Assembly (NCBI GenBank): GCA_017452565.1
Contig: JAFTMF010000041.1
Location: forward strand, 1 to 6,507
Reading direction: 5' to 3'
DNA from: Clostridia bacterium
GTDB lineage: Bacteria; Bacillota; Clostridia; Oscillospirales; CAG-272
Length of the DNA: 6,507 nucleotides
Below the pieces are notes generated by a model that had not been told where the DNA came from, made no database searches, and saw only the letters and a list, made by a program, of their open reading frames with translations. The translations under genes and the position numbers were made by a program. This document shows, one piece after another, positions 1 to 6,065 of this stretch. Within the stretch, counting starts at the first letter, position 1, and each line of letters starts with the position of its first letter.

Positions 1-1
1 C

Positions 2-460
2 GAAGAAGCCTGCGTCCCGTCCCTTTTGCATCATATCGGAGATGCCTTCGTGGGTGTAGGAGCGCACGTAATCGGGGAGCGATTCGTCAAACTTCACCTG
101 TTCGCGGTAATTTTCGGCTCTCCCGAAGAGATACTTCTCCCGATGCCAGCAGACATGACGCTCGGTGTCGGGGGAGAGGGCGATCAGGCACATATGGCAG
201 GTTTTGGCATAAGGCGCACCTGCAGGACGGGGCTGATCCACCTCCATCTCGTAGCCTACCAGCGCGAGAAAGTTCTCGTCGGAAAGATCGTGGTGAGGGA
301 TCATCACGTCGTGGTCGGTGTAGGCAATGATGGAGTAGCCGTTTTGGGTATAGAGAGCTTTCAGCTCCTCGGGGGTGAGTGCACCGTCGGAGACGGTAGA
401 GTGGCAGTGGAGATTGGCTTTGTAGAAATTGCCGGACTCGGGCAGTAAATACTTTTTCAT
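2..460 (-). CDS. PHP-domain metallohydrolase (phosphoesterase-like), C-terminus cut by window edge
   Basis: The reading frame runs from ATG at 460 to the left edge with no stop, giving 153 residues of what is probably a roughly 300-residue protein. The N-terminus carries the PHP signature: the HxH pair in NLHCHSTVSDG (His18, His20), YTDHD (Asp49, His50), and GYEMEV (Glu71), which in this superfamily bind the metal cluster. Known PHP proteins hydrolyse phosphoester bonds (histidinol phosphatase, DNA polymerase exonuclease domains, small-nucleotide phosphatases), so a cytoplasmic metal-dependent phosphoesterase is likely; the substrate is not readable. No signal peptide is seen. The start is supported by GGAGG six bases upstream (467-471) and a good promoter at 516-544. 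It lies downstream of the melA terminator, so it is probably an independent transcription unit. Further cysteines and histidines (KTCHMC near 87-92, HVCWH near 102-106) may contribute to metal binding, but this is inferred. Family assignment is firm; function is open. Confidence 0.85.
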   Translation of the reverse strand, partial: MKKYLLPESGNFYKANLHCHSTVSDGALTPEELKALYTQNGYSIIAYTDHDVMIPHHDLSDENFLALVGYEMEVDQPRPAGAPYAKTCHMCLIALSPDTERHVCWHREKYLFGRAENYREQVKFDESLPDYVRSYTHEGISDMMQKGRDAGFF

Positions 461-515
461 ATAAAACCTCCAAATCAGGCGGGACTTGTAGGAACACCCG
501 CTCGTTCTTGAGTTC

Positions 516-544
516 ATTGTAGCACAAATCGGTGAAAATTGCAA
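516..544 (-). promoter_or_regulatory. Sigma-A-type promoter of the PHP gene
   Basis: On the minus strand, TTGCAA (539-544) is followed by a 17-bp spacer and TACAAT (516-521). A TGC just upstream of the -10 makes it an extended -10 promoter. Transcription should begin near 509, leaving a leader of about 50 bases before the start codon at 460. It sits just downstream of the melA terminator, so the PHP gene is probably transcribed separately. Confidence 0.7.
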
Positions 545-554
545 GAGCAAAGGC

Positions 555-586
555 AAAAAAGAGGACGGCGAGTATATCGCCGTCCT
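555..586 (-). terminator. Intrinsic terminator after melA
   Basis: A perfect 10-bp inverted repeat (AGGACGGCGA at 562-571, TCGCCGTCCT at 577-586) has a 5-base loop. Read on the minus strand it is followed, after one C, by six T (A run at 555-560 on the plus strand). This is a textbook rho-independent terminator for the transcript from melA. The asymmetry of the T run fixes the strand. Confidence 0.9.
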
Positions 587-606
587 GTTAGAAGCTTTTG
601 GGAGTT

Positions 607-638
607 CCAAGAACCCTTTTCTCGAAAAGGGTTCTTGG
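607..638. repeat. Perfect 14-bp palindromic hairpin in the melA 3' region
   Basis: CCAAGAACCCTTTT (607-620) and its exact reverse complement (625-638) flank the four-base loop CTCG. The transcript would fold into a very stable stem between the melA stop and the terminator. It lacks a T run directly after the stem, so it is not itself a clean terminator. Together with the adjoining hairpin at 645-661 it resembles the composite palindromic elements scattered between genes in many Clostridia genomes; that likeness is from memory and untested here. Confidence 0.75.
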
Positions 639-644
639 CGGAGT

Positions 645-661
645 TTGAGGCGGAGCCTCAA
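645..661. repeat. Second 7-bp palindrome of the composite intergenic element
   Basis: TTGAGGC (645-651) and GCCTCAA (655-661) form a perfect 7-bp stem with the loop GGA, six bases from the larger hairpin at 607-638. It lies six bases beyond the melA stop codon. The pair probably forms one mobile or repeated extragenic unit, or an RNA-stabilising 3' structure. Confidence 0.65.
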
Positions 662-667
662 CTACAA

Positions 668-1987
668 TCAATTATACTTAGGCAGCCAATCGCCGTGCGC
701 CTCGATGAGCTCGTCTACCATTGCAACGATATCGTCGATGGACAGCTCGGAGCCGGTGTGAGGCTCCATCATAGCAGCCTGATAGATGCGATCCTTTTTC
801 TTGGTGACAGCGGCGTCGATGGTCAGCAGCTGTGCGCCGATGTTGGACATATTCATTGCAGCCAGCTGAGGAGGCAGCTTGCCCACGTAGCAAGGCGTGA
901 TGCCGTTGCCGTCTACCAGACAGGAAACCTCAACGCAAGCGTCGGGATCCAGGTTGGTAATCAGACCGTTGTTCAGTACGTTACCGCCGATCTTGTAGGG
1001 CTTGTTGGTCACGATGGCTTCCATAATATAGGAAGCGTACTCGCCGGTGCGGTTGTGCTTCAGCATATCGGGATCGGTGAGGTGCTTCTGCTTTTCCTTC
1101 CAATCGGCGATCTGATTCACACAGCGGCGGGGATACTCGTCCAGAGGAATGTTATAACGATCAATCAGCTCGGGATACTTGTTCTTGATGAAGAAGGGAT
1201 TGTACTCAGCGTTGTGCTCGCTGGACTCGGTGCAGTAGTAACCCAGTCTGCGGATGTACTCGTAGCGCACCATATCGTGATGTTTTTCGTTGGCATTCTT
1301 CTCCAGCGCACGGCGGCGGATCTCGGGATACAGGTCGTTGCCGTCCTTATCGTAGATCTCCAAGAGCCATGCCATATGGTTGATACCTGCGATCTTGTCT
1401 ACACGGCCCTCAACCTTATCGCCCATACCCAGGCAGTGGAGCAGATGGCTGGAGCAGTGCTGTACGCTGTGGCAAAGACCAACCGTCTTCACGCCGGTGT
1501 AGCGGAGCATATAGCCGGTGAGCATTGCCATAGGGTTGGTATAGTTCAGGAAAAGGGCGTTCGGGCAAACCTCTTCCATATCACGGGCAAAGCCCTCCAT
1601 TACGGGAATGGTACGGAGCGCACGCATAATACCGCCAATACCAACGGTGTCGGCGATGGTCTGGCGCAGACCGAATTTCTTGGGGATCTCGAAGTCGATG
1701 ATGGTGCAGGGATCGTAGCCGCCTACCTGAATGGCGTTGACAACGAAGTTTGCACCGCGCAGAGCATCCTTGCGGTTTTCTACGCCGCAGTAGCCGTAGA
1801 TCTTAGCGCGTCCCTCGTTGATCTCGCCGTTGATGGCCTCGATCAGCAGCTTGGACTCCGCCAGACGAATGGGGTCGATATCGTAGAGGGCGATCTCGCA
1901 CTCCCGCAGAGAGGGCGTGCACATAACGTCACCCAGTACGTTCTTGGCAAATACGGTGCTTCCCGCACCCATGAATGTAATTTTCAT
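668..1987 (-). CDS. melA: GH4 alpha-galactosidase (melibiase), NAD- and Mn-dependent
   Basis: This 439-residue protein is full length for family GH4 and, from memory, is very similar along its whole length to Bacillus-type MelA, including the final HGDWLPxY. GH4 enzymes cleave alpha-galactosides such as melibiose and raffinose by an oxidation-elimination route needing NAD+ and Mn2+. Visible features in order: the Rossmann motif GAGST (7-11); ALYDID (33-38), the usual acidic end of the second strand; NAIQVGGY (84-91); DTVGIGGI (113-120); NYTNPMAM (148-155); the metal site LCHSVQ with Cys172 and His173; and GINHMAWLLE with His204, the expected third metal ligand. There is no signal peptide, so it acts in the cytoplasm on imported sugar. 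The start at 1987 is chosen over an in-frame ATG at 2026 because AAAGGA lies eight bases upstream, homology begins here, and the longer start would include the -10 box. It lies 141 bp downstream of the GH172 gene with no terminator between. Confidence 0.95.
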   Translation of the reverse strand: MKITFMGAGSTVFAKNVLGDVMCTPSLRECEIALYDIDPIRLAESKLLIEAINGEINEGRAKIYGYCGVENRKDALRGANFVVNAIQVGGYDPCTIIDFEIPKKFGLRQTIADTVGIGGIMRALRTIPVMEGFARDMEEVCPNALFLNYTNPMAMLTGYMLRYTGVKTVGLCHSVQHCSSHLLHCLGMGDKVEGRVDKIAGINHMAWLLEIYDKDGNDLYPEIRRRALEKNANEKHHDMVRYEYIRRLGYYCTESSEHNAEYNPFFIKNKYPELIDRYNIPLDEYPRRCVNQIADWKEKQKHLTDPDMLKHNRTGEYASYIMEAIVTNKPYKIGGNVLNNGLITNLDPDACVEVSCLVDGNGITPCYVGKLPPQLAAMNMSNIGAQLLTIDAAVTKKKDRIYQAAMMEPHTGSELSIDDIVAMVDELIEAHGDWLPKYN

Positions 1988-2024
1988 AGCCGTTTTCCTT
2001 TCGGACAAATAATTTGGTAATTCC

Positions 2025-2053
2025 ATTATAGACCGATTGATTCAATTCTGCTT
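2025..2053 (-). promoter_or_regulatory. Probable activator-dependent melA promoter
   Basis: A perfect TATAAT on the minus strand (2025-2030) lies about 38 bases upstream of the melA start codon. The hexamer 17 bp further upstream (2048-2053) reads AAGCAG, a very poor -35. A promoter with a perfect -10 and no -35 typically needs an activator, and two direct repeats directly abut the -35 position. The spacer also holds an 11-bp palindrome, ATTGATTCAAT (2036-2046). Confidence 0.5.
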
Positions 2054-2054
2054 T

Positions 2055-2088
2055 TATCGGTGTTGCAAAAATTGGTATCTATGTTGCA
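2055..2088 (-). promoter_or_regulatory. Two direct repeats, candidate AraC-family activator site for melA
   Basis: On the minus strand the 13-mer TGCAACATAGATA (2076-2088) is followed by TGCAACACCGATA (2055-2067). They agree at 11 of 13 positions as TGCAACAnnGATA. The period is exactly 21 bp, two helical turns, so both copies face the same side of DNA. The proximal copy touches the -35 position of the melA promoter. Two same-orientation half sites, each with two conserved blocks and overlapping or touching a missing -35, is the layout used by AraC-family activators such as MelR and AraC. The regulator gene is not in the window. Confidence 0.55.
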
Positions 2089-2128
2089 TGGTGGCGGAGA
2101 AAATGAAGCGAACATCACGCAATGGGGA

Positions 2129-3184
2129 TCAAATAATTTCCAGCCCGTTTCGATCGGGGAGGGTGGGATATTCATCCTCTAAGGTGTCGCTGTACCAGTA
2201 TGCCACCGAGGAGATGTCGTCGGTGAGAGGAAGATAGCGTCCCTCGCTTCGCCAGCCCAGTGCCTGAATGGTAACACGGATATCCTGCTCAAAATAAATG
2301 GGATCCTGGATGTGCCAGCGGTACATATTGAATCGGCGGCAGGCTCTGTAAATGGGATCGGTGGAATCCACCTTGGAAAGTCCCGAGTAAGGGGTGGAAA
2401 ATTCGGTGTACTGTCCCTTTACGTCGAAATTGTAGGCGCCGCAGATGTAGTCCTCGGTGCCGGTTCCGCAGATGGTGGGATAGTCGGTGTCGCCGTCCAG
2501 GAAGAATTTGATCTCGCCTTCTCCCCACCAGCCGTTGTTATGCACGCCCCAGTAGAGGTAGGTGCCTACATATTGTCCGCAACCCTTGATATTGTCCAAA
2601 ATGGTGTGGCACTCGCCGTAGGGCAGGGGATTGCTCCGTCTGAACTGTGCGTGGAAGTAGAGTGCATCTTCTCCAACCTCCTTTGCCTCGCAGTCGATCT
2701 GATAGTAGACCACGATGCCTTGGGGGGAGGTGTTCTCCAGCGTCATACGGAAGCTCTTGCGATAGGGCATTTCCCAGTAGCAGTTCATTCCTTTACCGGG
2801 ATTGTTACACACCGCAAGGCTGGAGAGCTGACGGAATTCGGTATAGCTGGCATTGGCGAAGAAATCGCTGAGAGGAACCTCTACCGAAGGAGTCTCACTG
2901 CCGTCCCAGTAGATGCGGAGCACCAGCAGGCGTCCTGCAGGAGCACTGTCGGTAATCCAGATGTGACGGATGGCGCCCATTCCTTGAATGTCTGCTATGG
3001 TGAAGGTCTGTCCGGCCTCGATCACCACGGAGGGGGAGATCTTCCAGCCTATGCCCAGCTCACGAGCAGGGGCTTTACCGGTACCTTCGGTGGCCATACC
3101 GCCCTTACCTTTTTCACCGGTAAAATTTTCGGGGCATACCGAGAAGGAGCGGATTTTCTGTTTTTTGGATAACTGTTCGAACAT
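2129..3184 (-). CDS. DUF2961 / GH172 family glycoside hydrolase
   Basis: This 351-residue protein belongs to the DUF2961 family, now glycoside hydrolase family 172, whose studied members act on alpha-D-fructofuranosides (including difructose anhydride I) or D-arabinofuranosides. Landmarks: GMGAIRHIWIT (68-78), LRIYWDG (89-95), YWEMPYRKSFRMTLEN (136-151), GVHNNGWWGEGEIKFFLDGD (213-232) and GTGTEDYICGAYNF (240-253). Two catalytic glutamates are known in the family; here the candidates are Glu224 (or Glu222) and Glu244. The length is typical for the compact form. No signal peptide is present, so it is probably cytoplasmic and acts on imported small sugars. The start at 3184 is chosen because AAGGAG lies six bases upstream and the longer frame to 3286 would translate through the promoter. 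It is first in a probable two-gene unit with melA. The family is secure; fructosidase versus arabinosidase activity cannot be decided from sequence alone. Confidence 0.88.
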   Translation of the reverse strand: MFEQLSKKQKIRSFSVCPENFTGEKGKGGMATEGTGKAPARELGIGWKISPSVVIEAGQTFTIADIQGMGAIRHIWITDSAPAGRLLVLRIYWDGSETPSVEVPLSDFFANASYTEFRQLSSLAVCNNPGKGMNCYWEMPYRKSFRMTLENTSPQGIVVYYQIDCEAKEVGEDALYFHAQFRRSNPLPYGECHTILDNIKGCGQYVGTYLYWGVHNNGWWGEGEIKFFLDGDTDYPTICGTGTEDYICGAYNFDVKGQYTEFSTPYSGLSKVDSTDPIYRACRRFNMYRWHIQDPIYFEQDIRVTIQALGWRSEGRYLPLTDDISSVAYWYSDTLEDEYPTLPDRNGLEII

Positions 3185-3230
3185 ATGAATCTCCTTATCT
3201 GCACAAAATGTGTAGGATATATTTGTGTAC

Positions 3231-3259
3231 AGTATATCATAGAACTTGAAACGTGTCAA
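3231..3259 (-). promoter_or_regulatory. Strong promoter of the GH172 (and likely melA) unit
   Basis: On the minus strand, consensus TTGACA (3254-3259), a 17-bp spacer and TATACT (3231-3236). Transcription should start near 3224, giving a leader of about 40 bases. A spaced inverted repeat, CACAAA (3202-3207) and TTTGTG (3222-3227), overlaps the predicted start and could be an operator. The promoter fires away from the hypA promoter. Confidence 0.8.
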
Positions 3260-3296
3260 TTGTTTTTGTGAAAAATGCCAAATCATTCCCTTACGC

Positions 3297-3325
3297 TTGA
3301 CTCTTGCCTATCTCCGTGATATAAT
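3297..3325 (+). promoter_or_regulatory. Strong promoter of hypAB
   Basis: TTGACT (3297-3302), a 17-bp spacer and perfect TATAAT (3320-3325). Transcription should start near 3332, about 26 bases before hypA. The -35 boxes of this promoter and the divergent GH172 promoter are 37 bp apart, so a shared regulator could act on both, although none is evident. Confidence 0.8.
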
Positions 3326-3357
3326 CAAATCAGATTGATCGGAAGAGGAGGGATTCT

Positions 3358-3708
3358 ATGCACGAGCTTGCCATCACACAGGGAATCGTCAACTTCGCAC
3401 TGGACGAAGCCGCCCGTCGGGGAGCGGAAAAGGTGACCGCACTCACCGTATCGGTGGGCGCACTGTCGGGCATCGTCCCCGATTGCATCGAGACTTACTT
3501 CGCCCTTGTTGCCGAGGGAACGCTTGCCGAGGGAGCAAAGCTCACCTTCCGTCGTATCCCCGCACGGGTGCGCTGTATCGACTGCAATGCGGAGAGCGAG
3601 CTCCCCTACTTCCGCCTGCGCTGTCCTGCCTGCACCTCCCGATCGGTGGAGCTGCTGTCGGGCAGGGAAGCGTATATTGAAAGTATGGAAATAGAAGAAA
3701 AGGAATAG
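3358..3708 (+). CDS. hypA: HypA nickel metallochaperone for hydrogenase maturation
   Basis: This 116-residue protein has the standard HypA length and layout. The N-terminus MHE (His2, Glu3) is the conserved nickel-binding site, which fixes the start. A zinc-binding loop is formed by two CxxC motifs, Cys73/Cys76 (CIDC) and Cys89/Cys92 (CPAC). HypA works with HypB to insert nickel into the large subunit of [NiFe] hydrogenases, and in some bacteria it also serves urease. A strong AGGAGGG site (3346-3352) precedes the ATG. hypB follows after four bases, with its ribosome site inside the hypA end, so the pair is probably translationally coupled. Antisense frames across it are shadows. Confidence 0.96.
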   Translation: MHELAITQGIVNFALDEAARRGAEKVTALTVSVGALSGIVPDCIETYFALVAEGTLAEGAKLTFRRIPARVRCIDCNAESELPYFRLRCPACTSRSVELLSGREAYIESMEIEEKE

Positions 3709-3712
3709 GATT

Positions 3713-4360
3713 ATGGAAATCAAAGTCATTCATCATATTATGGAGTGGAACGAAGACCACAGCAACGAAATTAAGAAAAATCTCGCCGACAAAGGCGTTA
3801 CGATGATCAACGTGATGGGCTCTCCCGGGGCAGGCAAGACCTCGCTGATCACCGCTCTCATCGCTCGGCTGAGAGAGGACTATAGGATCGGTGTCATCGA
3901 AGGCGATATTGCAGGCAAAATCGACGCCGAGACTATTGCATCGCTGGGGATTCCCGTGGTGCAGCTGAACACCGACGGCGCCTGCCACATCGAGGCGATG
4001 TCCATCGAGCACATCCTCCCCGACTTCGATTTAGATGCGCTGGATCTGATTTTCGTGGAAAATATCGGCAATTTGGTTTGCCCTGCCGAGTTCAATATCG
4101 GCGAGAGCGCACGCCTTGCCATCCTCTCCATCCCCGAGGGGGACGATAAGGTGGCGAAATATCCCCTGATGTTCTCCACCACCGATGCGCTGGCGCTGAA
4201 CAAGTACGATATGCTCCCCTACTTCGATTTCGATCCCGCTCGTGTGGAGAACGATGCCCGTGACGTGAATCCTGACGTGGAGATCTACCCCGTCTCCACC
4301 CGCACCGGCGAGGGACTGGATGCGCTGGTGGATTGGGTGAAGGGGATCGTACGGAAATAG
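3713..4360 (+). CDS. hypB: HypB GTPase for nickel insertion into hydrogenase
   Basis: This 215-residue SIMIBI-class GTPase partners HypA and uses GTP hydrolysis to gate nickel transfer to hydrogenase precursor. Visible motifs: P-loop GSPGAGKTS (36-44), EGDIAGKIDA (63-72), and the G4 motif NKYD (163-166). The G-domain metal site is Cys91, His92 and Cys123, with the same 32-residue spacing as Cys166 to Cys198 in E. coli HypB. The N-terminus lacks the CxxCGC nickel site of E. coli HypB and the histidine-rich stretch of others, so this is the short form with only the G-domain site. It lies four bases after hypA. Normally hypCDEF follow, but here the next gene is an unrelated lipoprotein with its own promoter. 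No clear intrinsic terminator is seen in 4361-4396. Confidence 0.96.
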   Translation: MEIKVIHHIMEWNEDHSNEIKKNLADKGVTMINVMGSPGAGKTSLITALIARLREDYRIGVIEGDIAGKIDAETIASLGIPVVQLNTDGACHIEAMSIEHILPDFDLDALDLIFVENIGNLVCPAEFNIGESARLAILSIPEGDDKVAKYPLMFSTTDALALNKYDMLPYFDFDPARVENDARDVNPDVEIYPVSTRTGEGLDALVDWVKGIVRK

Positions 4361-4396
4361 TTTTTTGAAAAATCTGTAAACTCTCTGAAATTGTAC

Positions 4397-4425
4397 TTGA
4401 CAAAATGCTGAAAATAATGTAAAAT
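4397..4425 (+). promoter_or_regulatory. Promoter of the DUF4349 lipoprotein gene
   Basis: Consensus TTGACA (4397-4402), a 17-bp spacer and TAAAAT (4420-4425) in an AT-rich stretch just after hypB. Transcription should start near 4432, about 30 bases before the start codon. This separates the lipoprotein gene from the hyp pair, although read-through from hypB is possible. Confidence 0.75.
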
Positions 4426-4461
4426 ACAACTACAAAATTCAATCGAAAAGAGGTTTGCGTG

Positions 4462-5379
4462 ATGAAAAAACTCTATCTATTACTGACTCTCGGATTGTGC
4501 GTGCTGACCTTGGTGTCTTGTTCCAAAGGGGGAAGCACGGATGGCTTGGATTCGATGGAGAAGCCTGCAGTGACCACTTCCGCATCCTTCGGCAGTGCTA
4601 TCTCTCCCGACGGCACGGTCAACGAAGATACCACCGTGGACGTTTCCACCCGCAAGCTGATCCGTGACGTGGATCTGCAAATCGAAACCAAGGGATTTGA
4701 TACCCTCATTGCCAATCTGGACGCAAAGGTTGCGGCAATGAACGGCTACGTGGAATCCTCCAATATCAGCGGTACGGCATACGAGACTGCCAAGAAGGAG
4801 CGCAGTGCGCAGATCGTCTATCGTATTCCTGCATCCAAGGTGGACGAATTCCTCTCCCACGTTGGAGAAAATGCCAATATTCTGCAAAAGAATGAGAAAA
4901 CCCAAGACGTCACCCTCACTTACGTGGATTTGGAGAGCCGCATTAAGACGCTGGCGGCAGAAAAAGATGCCCTCACCGAGCTGCTGGCCAAGGCAAACTC
5001 TACCGATGCGATCCTGTCTATCCGCAGTCAGCTCAATGACGTCATCTATCGCTACGAATCGGCGATGGCGCAGCTGAGAGCGCTGTCCGATCAGGTGGAC
5101 TATAGCACCATCACCATTTCCATTGCAGAAGTGATTGAGTATACCGAACCGGTGAAAGAAGAGCAGACTCGCTGGGAAAAGCTGACCGAGGGCTTTGTCC
5201 GCTCCTGCAAGGACGTTGGCAACGGTTTCCTGGACCTTTGCACCTTCCTGCTCATCAATCTGCCTCACCTGCTGGTTTGGGGCGGCATTGTAACCGGCGT
5301 GATCTTCTTCTTCCGTTACCGCAAGAAGCGGAAACTGCAGAAGTTGATGTCGAAAAACGACAGCAACGGTTCGAAATAA
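4462..5379 (+). CDS. DUF4349 lipoprotein with coiled coil and C-terminal membrane anchor
   Basis: This 305-residue protein starts with a lipoprotein signal (MKK, hydrophobic 4-19, lipobox LVSC with Cys20), then a low-complexity Ser/Thr/Asp linker (21-63). A domain from about 64 to 225 matches the DUF4349 pattern: RKLIRDVDLQIET, NGYVESSNISG, YRIPASKVDEFL, then DVTLTYVDLESRIKTLAAEKDALTELL leading into a coiled coil (about 157-210) and VDYSTITISIAEV. A transmembrane segment (about 260-284) ends in a basic cytoplasmic tail (RYRKKRKLQK). The protein is therefore probably held on the outer face of the membrane by both lipid and helix. The molecular role of DUF4349 is unknown. The start could be GTG at 4459, but ATG at 4462 gives a better eight-base spacing from AGAGG (4449-4453). 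Confidence 0.88.
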   Translation: MKKLYLLLTLGLCVLTLVSCSKGGSTDGLDSMEKPAVTTSASFGSAISPDGTVNEDTTVDVSTRKLIRDVDLQIETKGFDTLIANLDAKVAAMNGYVESSNISGTAYETAKKERSAQIVYRIPASKVDEFLSHVGENANILQKNEKTQDVTLTYVDLESRIKTLAAEKDALTELLAKANSTDAILSIRSQLNDVIYRYESAMAQLRALSDQVDYSTITISIAEVIEYTEPVKEEQTRWEKLTEGFVRSCKDVGNGFLDLCTFLLINLPHLLVWGGIVTGVIFFFRYRKKRKLQKLMSKNDSNGSK

Positions 5380-5457
5380 GAATATTTGTTTCTGAAAGAA
5401 CTGCTGATACAGGGTCTCATAATAGTGATGAATAAAGATTTTGCAAGGGGCGGAAGT

Positions 5458-5961
5458 ATGTCGAAAGTAAAATTTGTAGCAATGGGTATGGCTGTGCTTA
5501 TGCTCTTCAATCTTTTGGTAGGGTGTTCAAGCAGTAAATATAATGCCGAGTTCTATGATACTGCTACGGATTGGATAAGCGAAGAGTTTGCAAGTGATAA
5601 TATTGTCAGAAGACTCGGGGATTCCGAAGACAAAGATCCACATCCTAAGACTCTGACTTTCATTGTTGAGAATCAAGAAGAATATGACCAAATATTCAAT
5701 GATAATGCTAACCAATTAGACATTGATTTTGATACCCAAATGTTAGTAGTTTATACTTTTAGCACGGTGTATCATAGGGATAACGAGATTACAAGTATGG
5801 ACATTGATAACGGTGTGTTGAATGTTAATTATAAAATGGAAAGCAATCGCAGTATTATAGGTTTTAATCGTGCTGATGCATCGTTGCCTTATCAGCGTTG
5901 GTTTGTTGTTAAACTTGATAAACAGGAAATCAATTCAGTTGTATTTACAGAAAGTAAATAA
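5458..5961 (+). CDS. Small AT-rich lipoprotein, function unknown
   Basis: This predicted 167-residue lipoprotein has a signal (SKVK, hydrophobic 6-21) and lipobox LVGC with Cys23, so it should be anchored outside the membrane. The start at 5458 is chosen because AAGGGG lies about seven bases upstream and the signal peptide begins here; an in-frame ATG at 5386 would add an implausible leader. The remainder has alternating beta-type segments: TLTFIVENQEEYDQIF, DFDTQMLVVYTFSTV, VLNVNYKM and RWFVVKLDKQEINSVVF. The order (threonine-rich strand, 'DFD-ML-VVY' strand, terminal 'VVKLDK' strand) recalls the PrcB C-terminal type of secreted domain, but this is a weak guess. It is strikingly AT-rich (19, 16 and 18 G/C of 60 in 5641-5700, 5701-5760 and 5821-5880) against about 55% in the preceding gene, which suggests separate origin. 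No clear promoter is seen in the 78-bp gap, so it may be co-transcribed with the DUF4349 gene. Confidence 0.75.
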   Translation: MSKVKFVAMGMAVLMLFNLLVGCSSSKYNAEFYDTATDWISEEFASDNIVRRLGDSEDKDPHPKTLTFIVENQEEYDQIFNDNANQLDIDFDTQMLVVYTFSTVYHRDNEITSMDIDNGVLNVNYKMESNRSIIGFNRADASLPYQRWFVVKLDKQEINSVVFTESK

Positions 5962-6010
5962 AACCAATGAGAATTTGTTAAACCCTATGATTAAACCCCT
6001 GCAGACTGAT

Positions 6011-6040
6011 AGAACCGCCCCAAGGGGCGGTTCTTTTTTT
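6011..6040 (+). terminator. Strong intrinsic terminator after the lipoprotein genes
   Basis: AGAACCGCCC (6011-6020) and GGGCGGTTCT (6025-6034) form a GC-rich 10-bp stem around CAAG, followed by further T residues to 6040. It terminates plus-strand transcription from the lipoprotein genes and separates them from the transporter gene. On the minus strand there is no comparable T run. Confidence 0.93.
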
Positions 6041-6065
6041 GGCAATTCTCCGAAATCTCCCCAAA

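Noticed and set aside
26..448. A 140-codon plus-strand frame at the left edge
   Set aside because: The opposite strand encodes a PHP domain with intact metal-binding motifs, a ribosome site and a promoter, so this frame is a shadow.
539..2020. A 493-codon open frame on the plus strand opposite melA
   Set aside because: It lies antisense to a clear, full-length GH4 gene, has no ribosome site, and its translation has no recognisable domain. It runs through the terminator and hairpins at its left end. It is a by-product of melA codon use.
1988..2128. A possible intrinsic terminator between the GH172 gene and melA
   Set aside because: Only 3-bp stems are visible and no T run follows on the minus strand, so read-through from GH172 into melA seems possible.
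2312..3172. A 286-codon open frame on the plus strand opposite the GH172 gene
   Set aside because: It is antisense to a well-supported DUF2961/GH172 gene, without a promoter or ribosome site and with no family features.
4361..4396. A T6-G-A5 hairpin after hypB as a terminator
   Set aside because: The T run pairs directly with the A run without a proper loop or GC-rich stem. It is not a credible intrinsic terminator.
4480..5268. A 262-codon minus-strand frame opposite the DUF4349 gene
   Set aside because: It is the antisense shadow of a gene with a lipobox, domain, membrane segment, promoter and ribosome site. The shadow has none of these.
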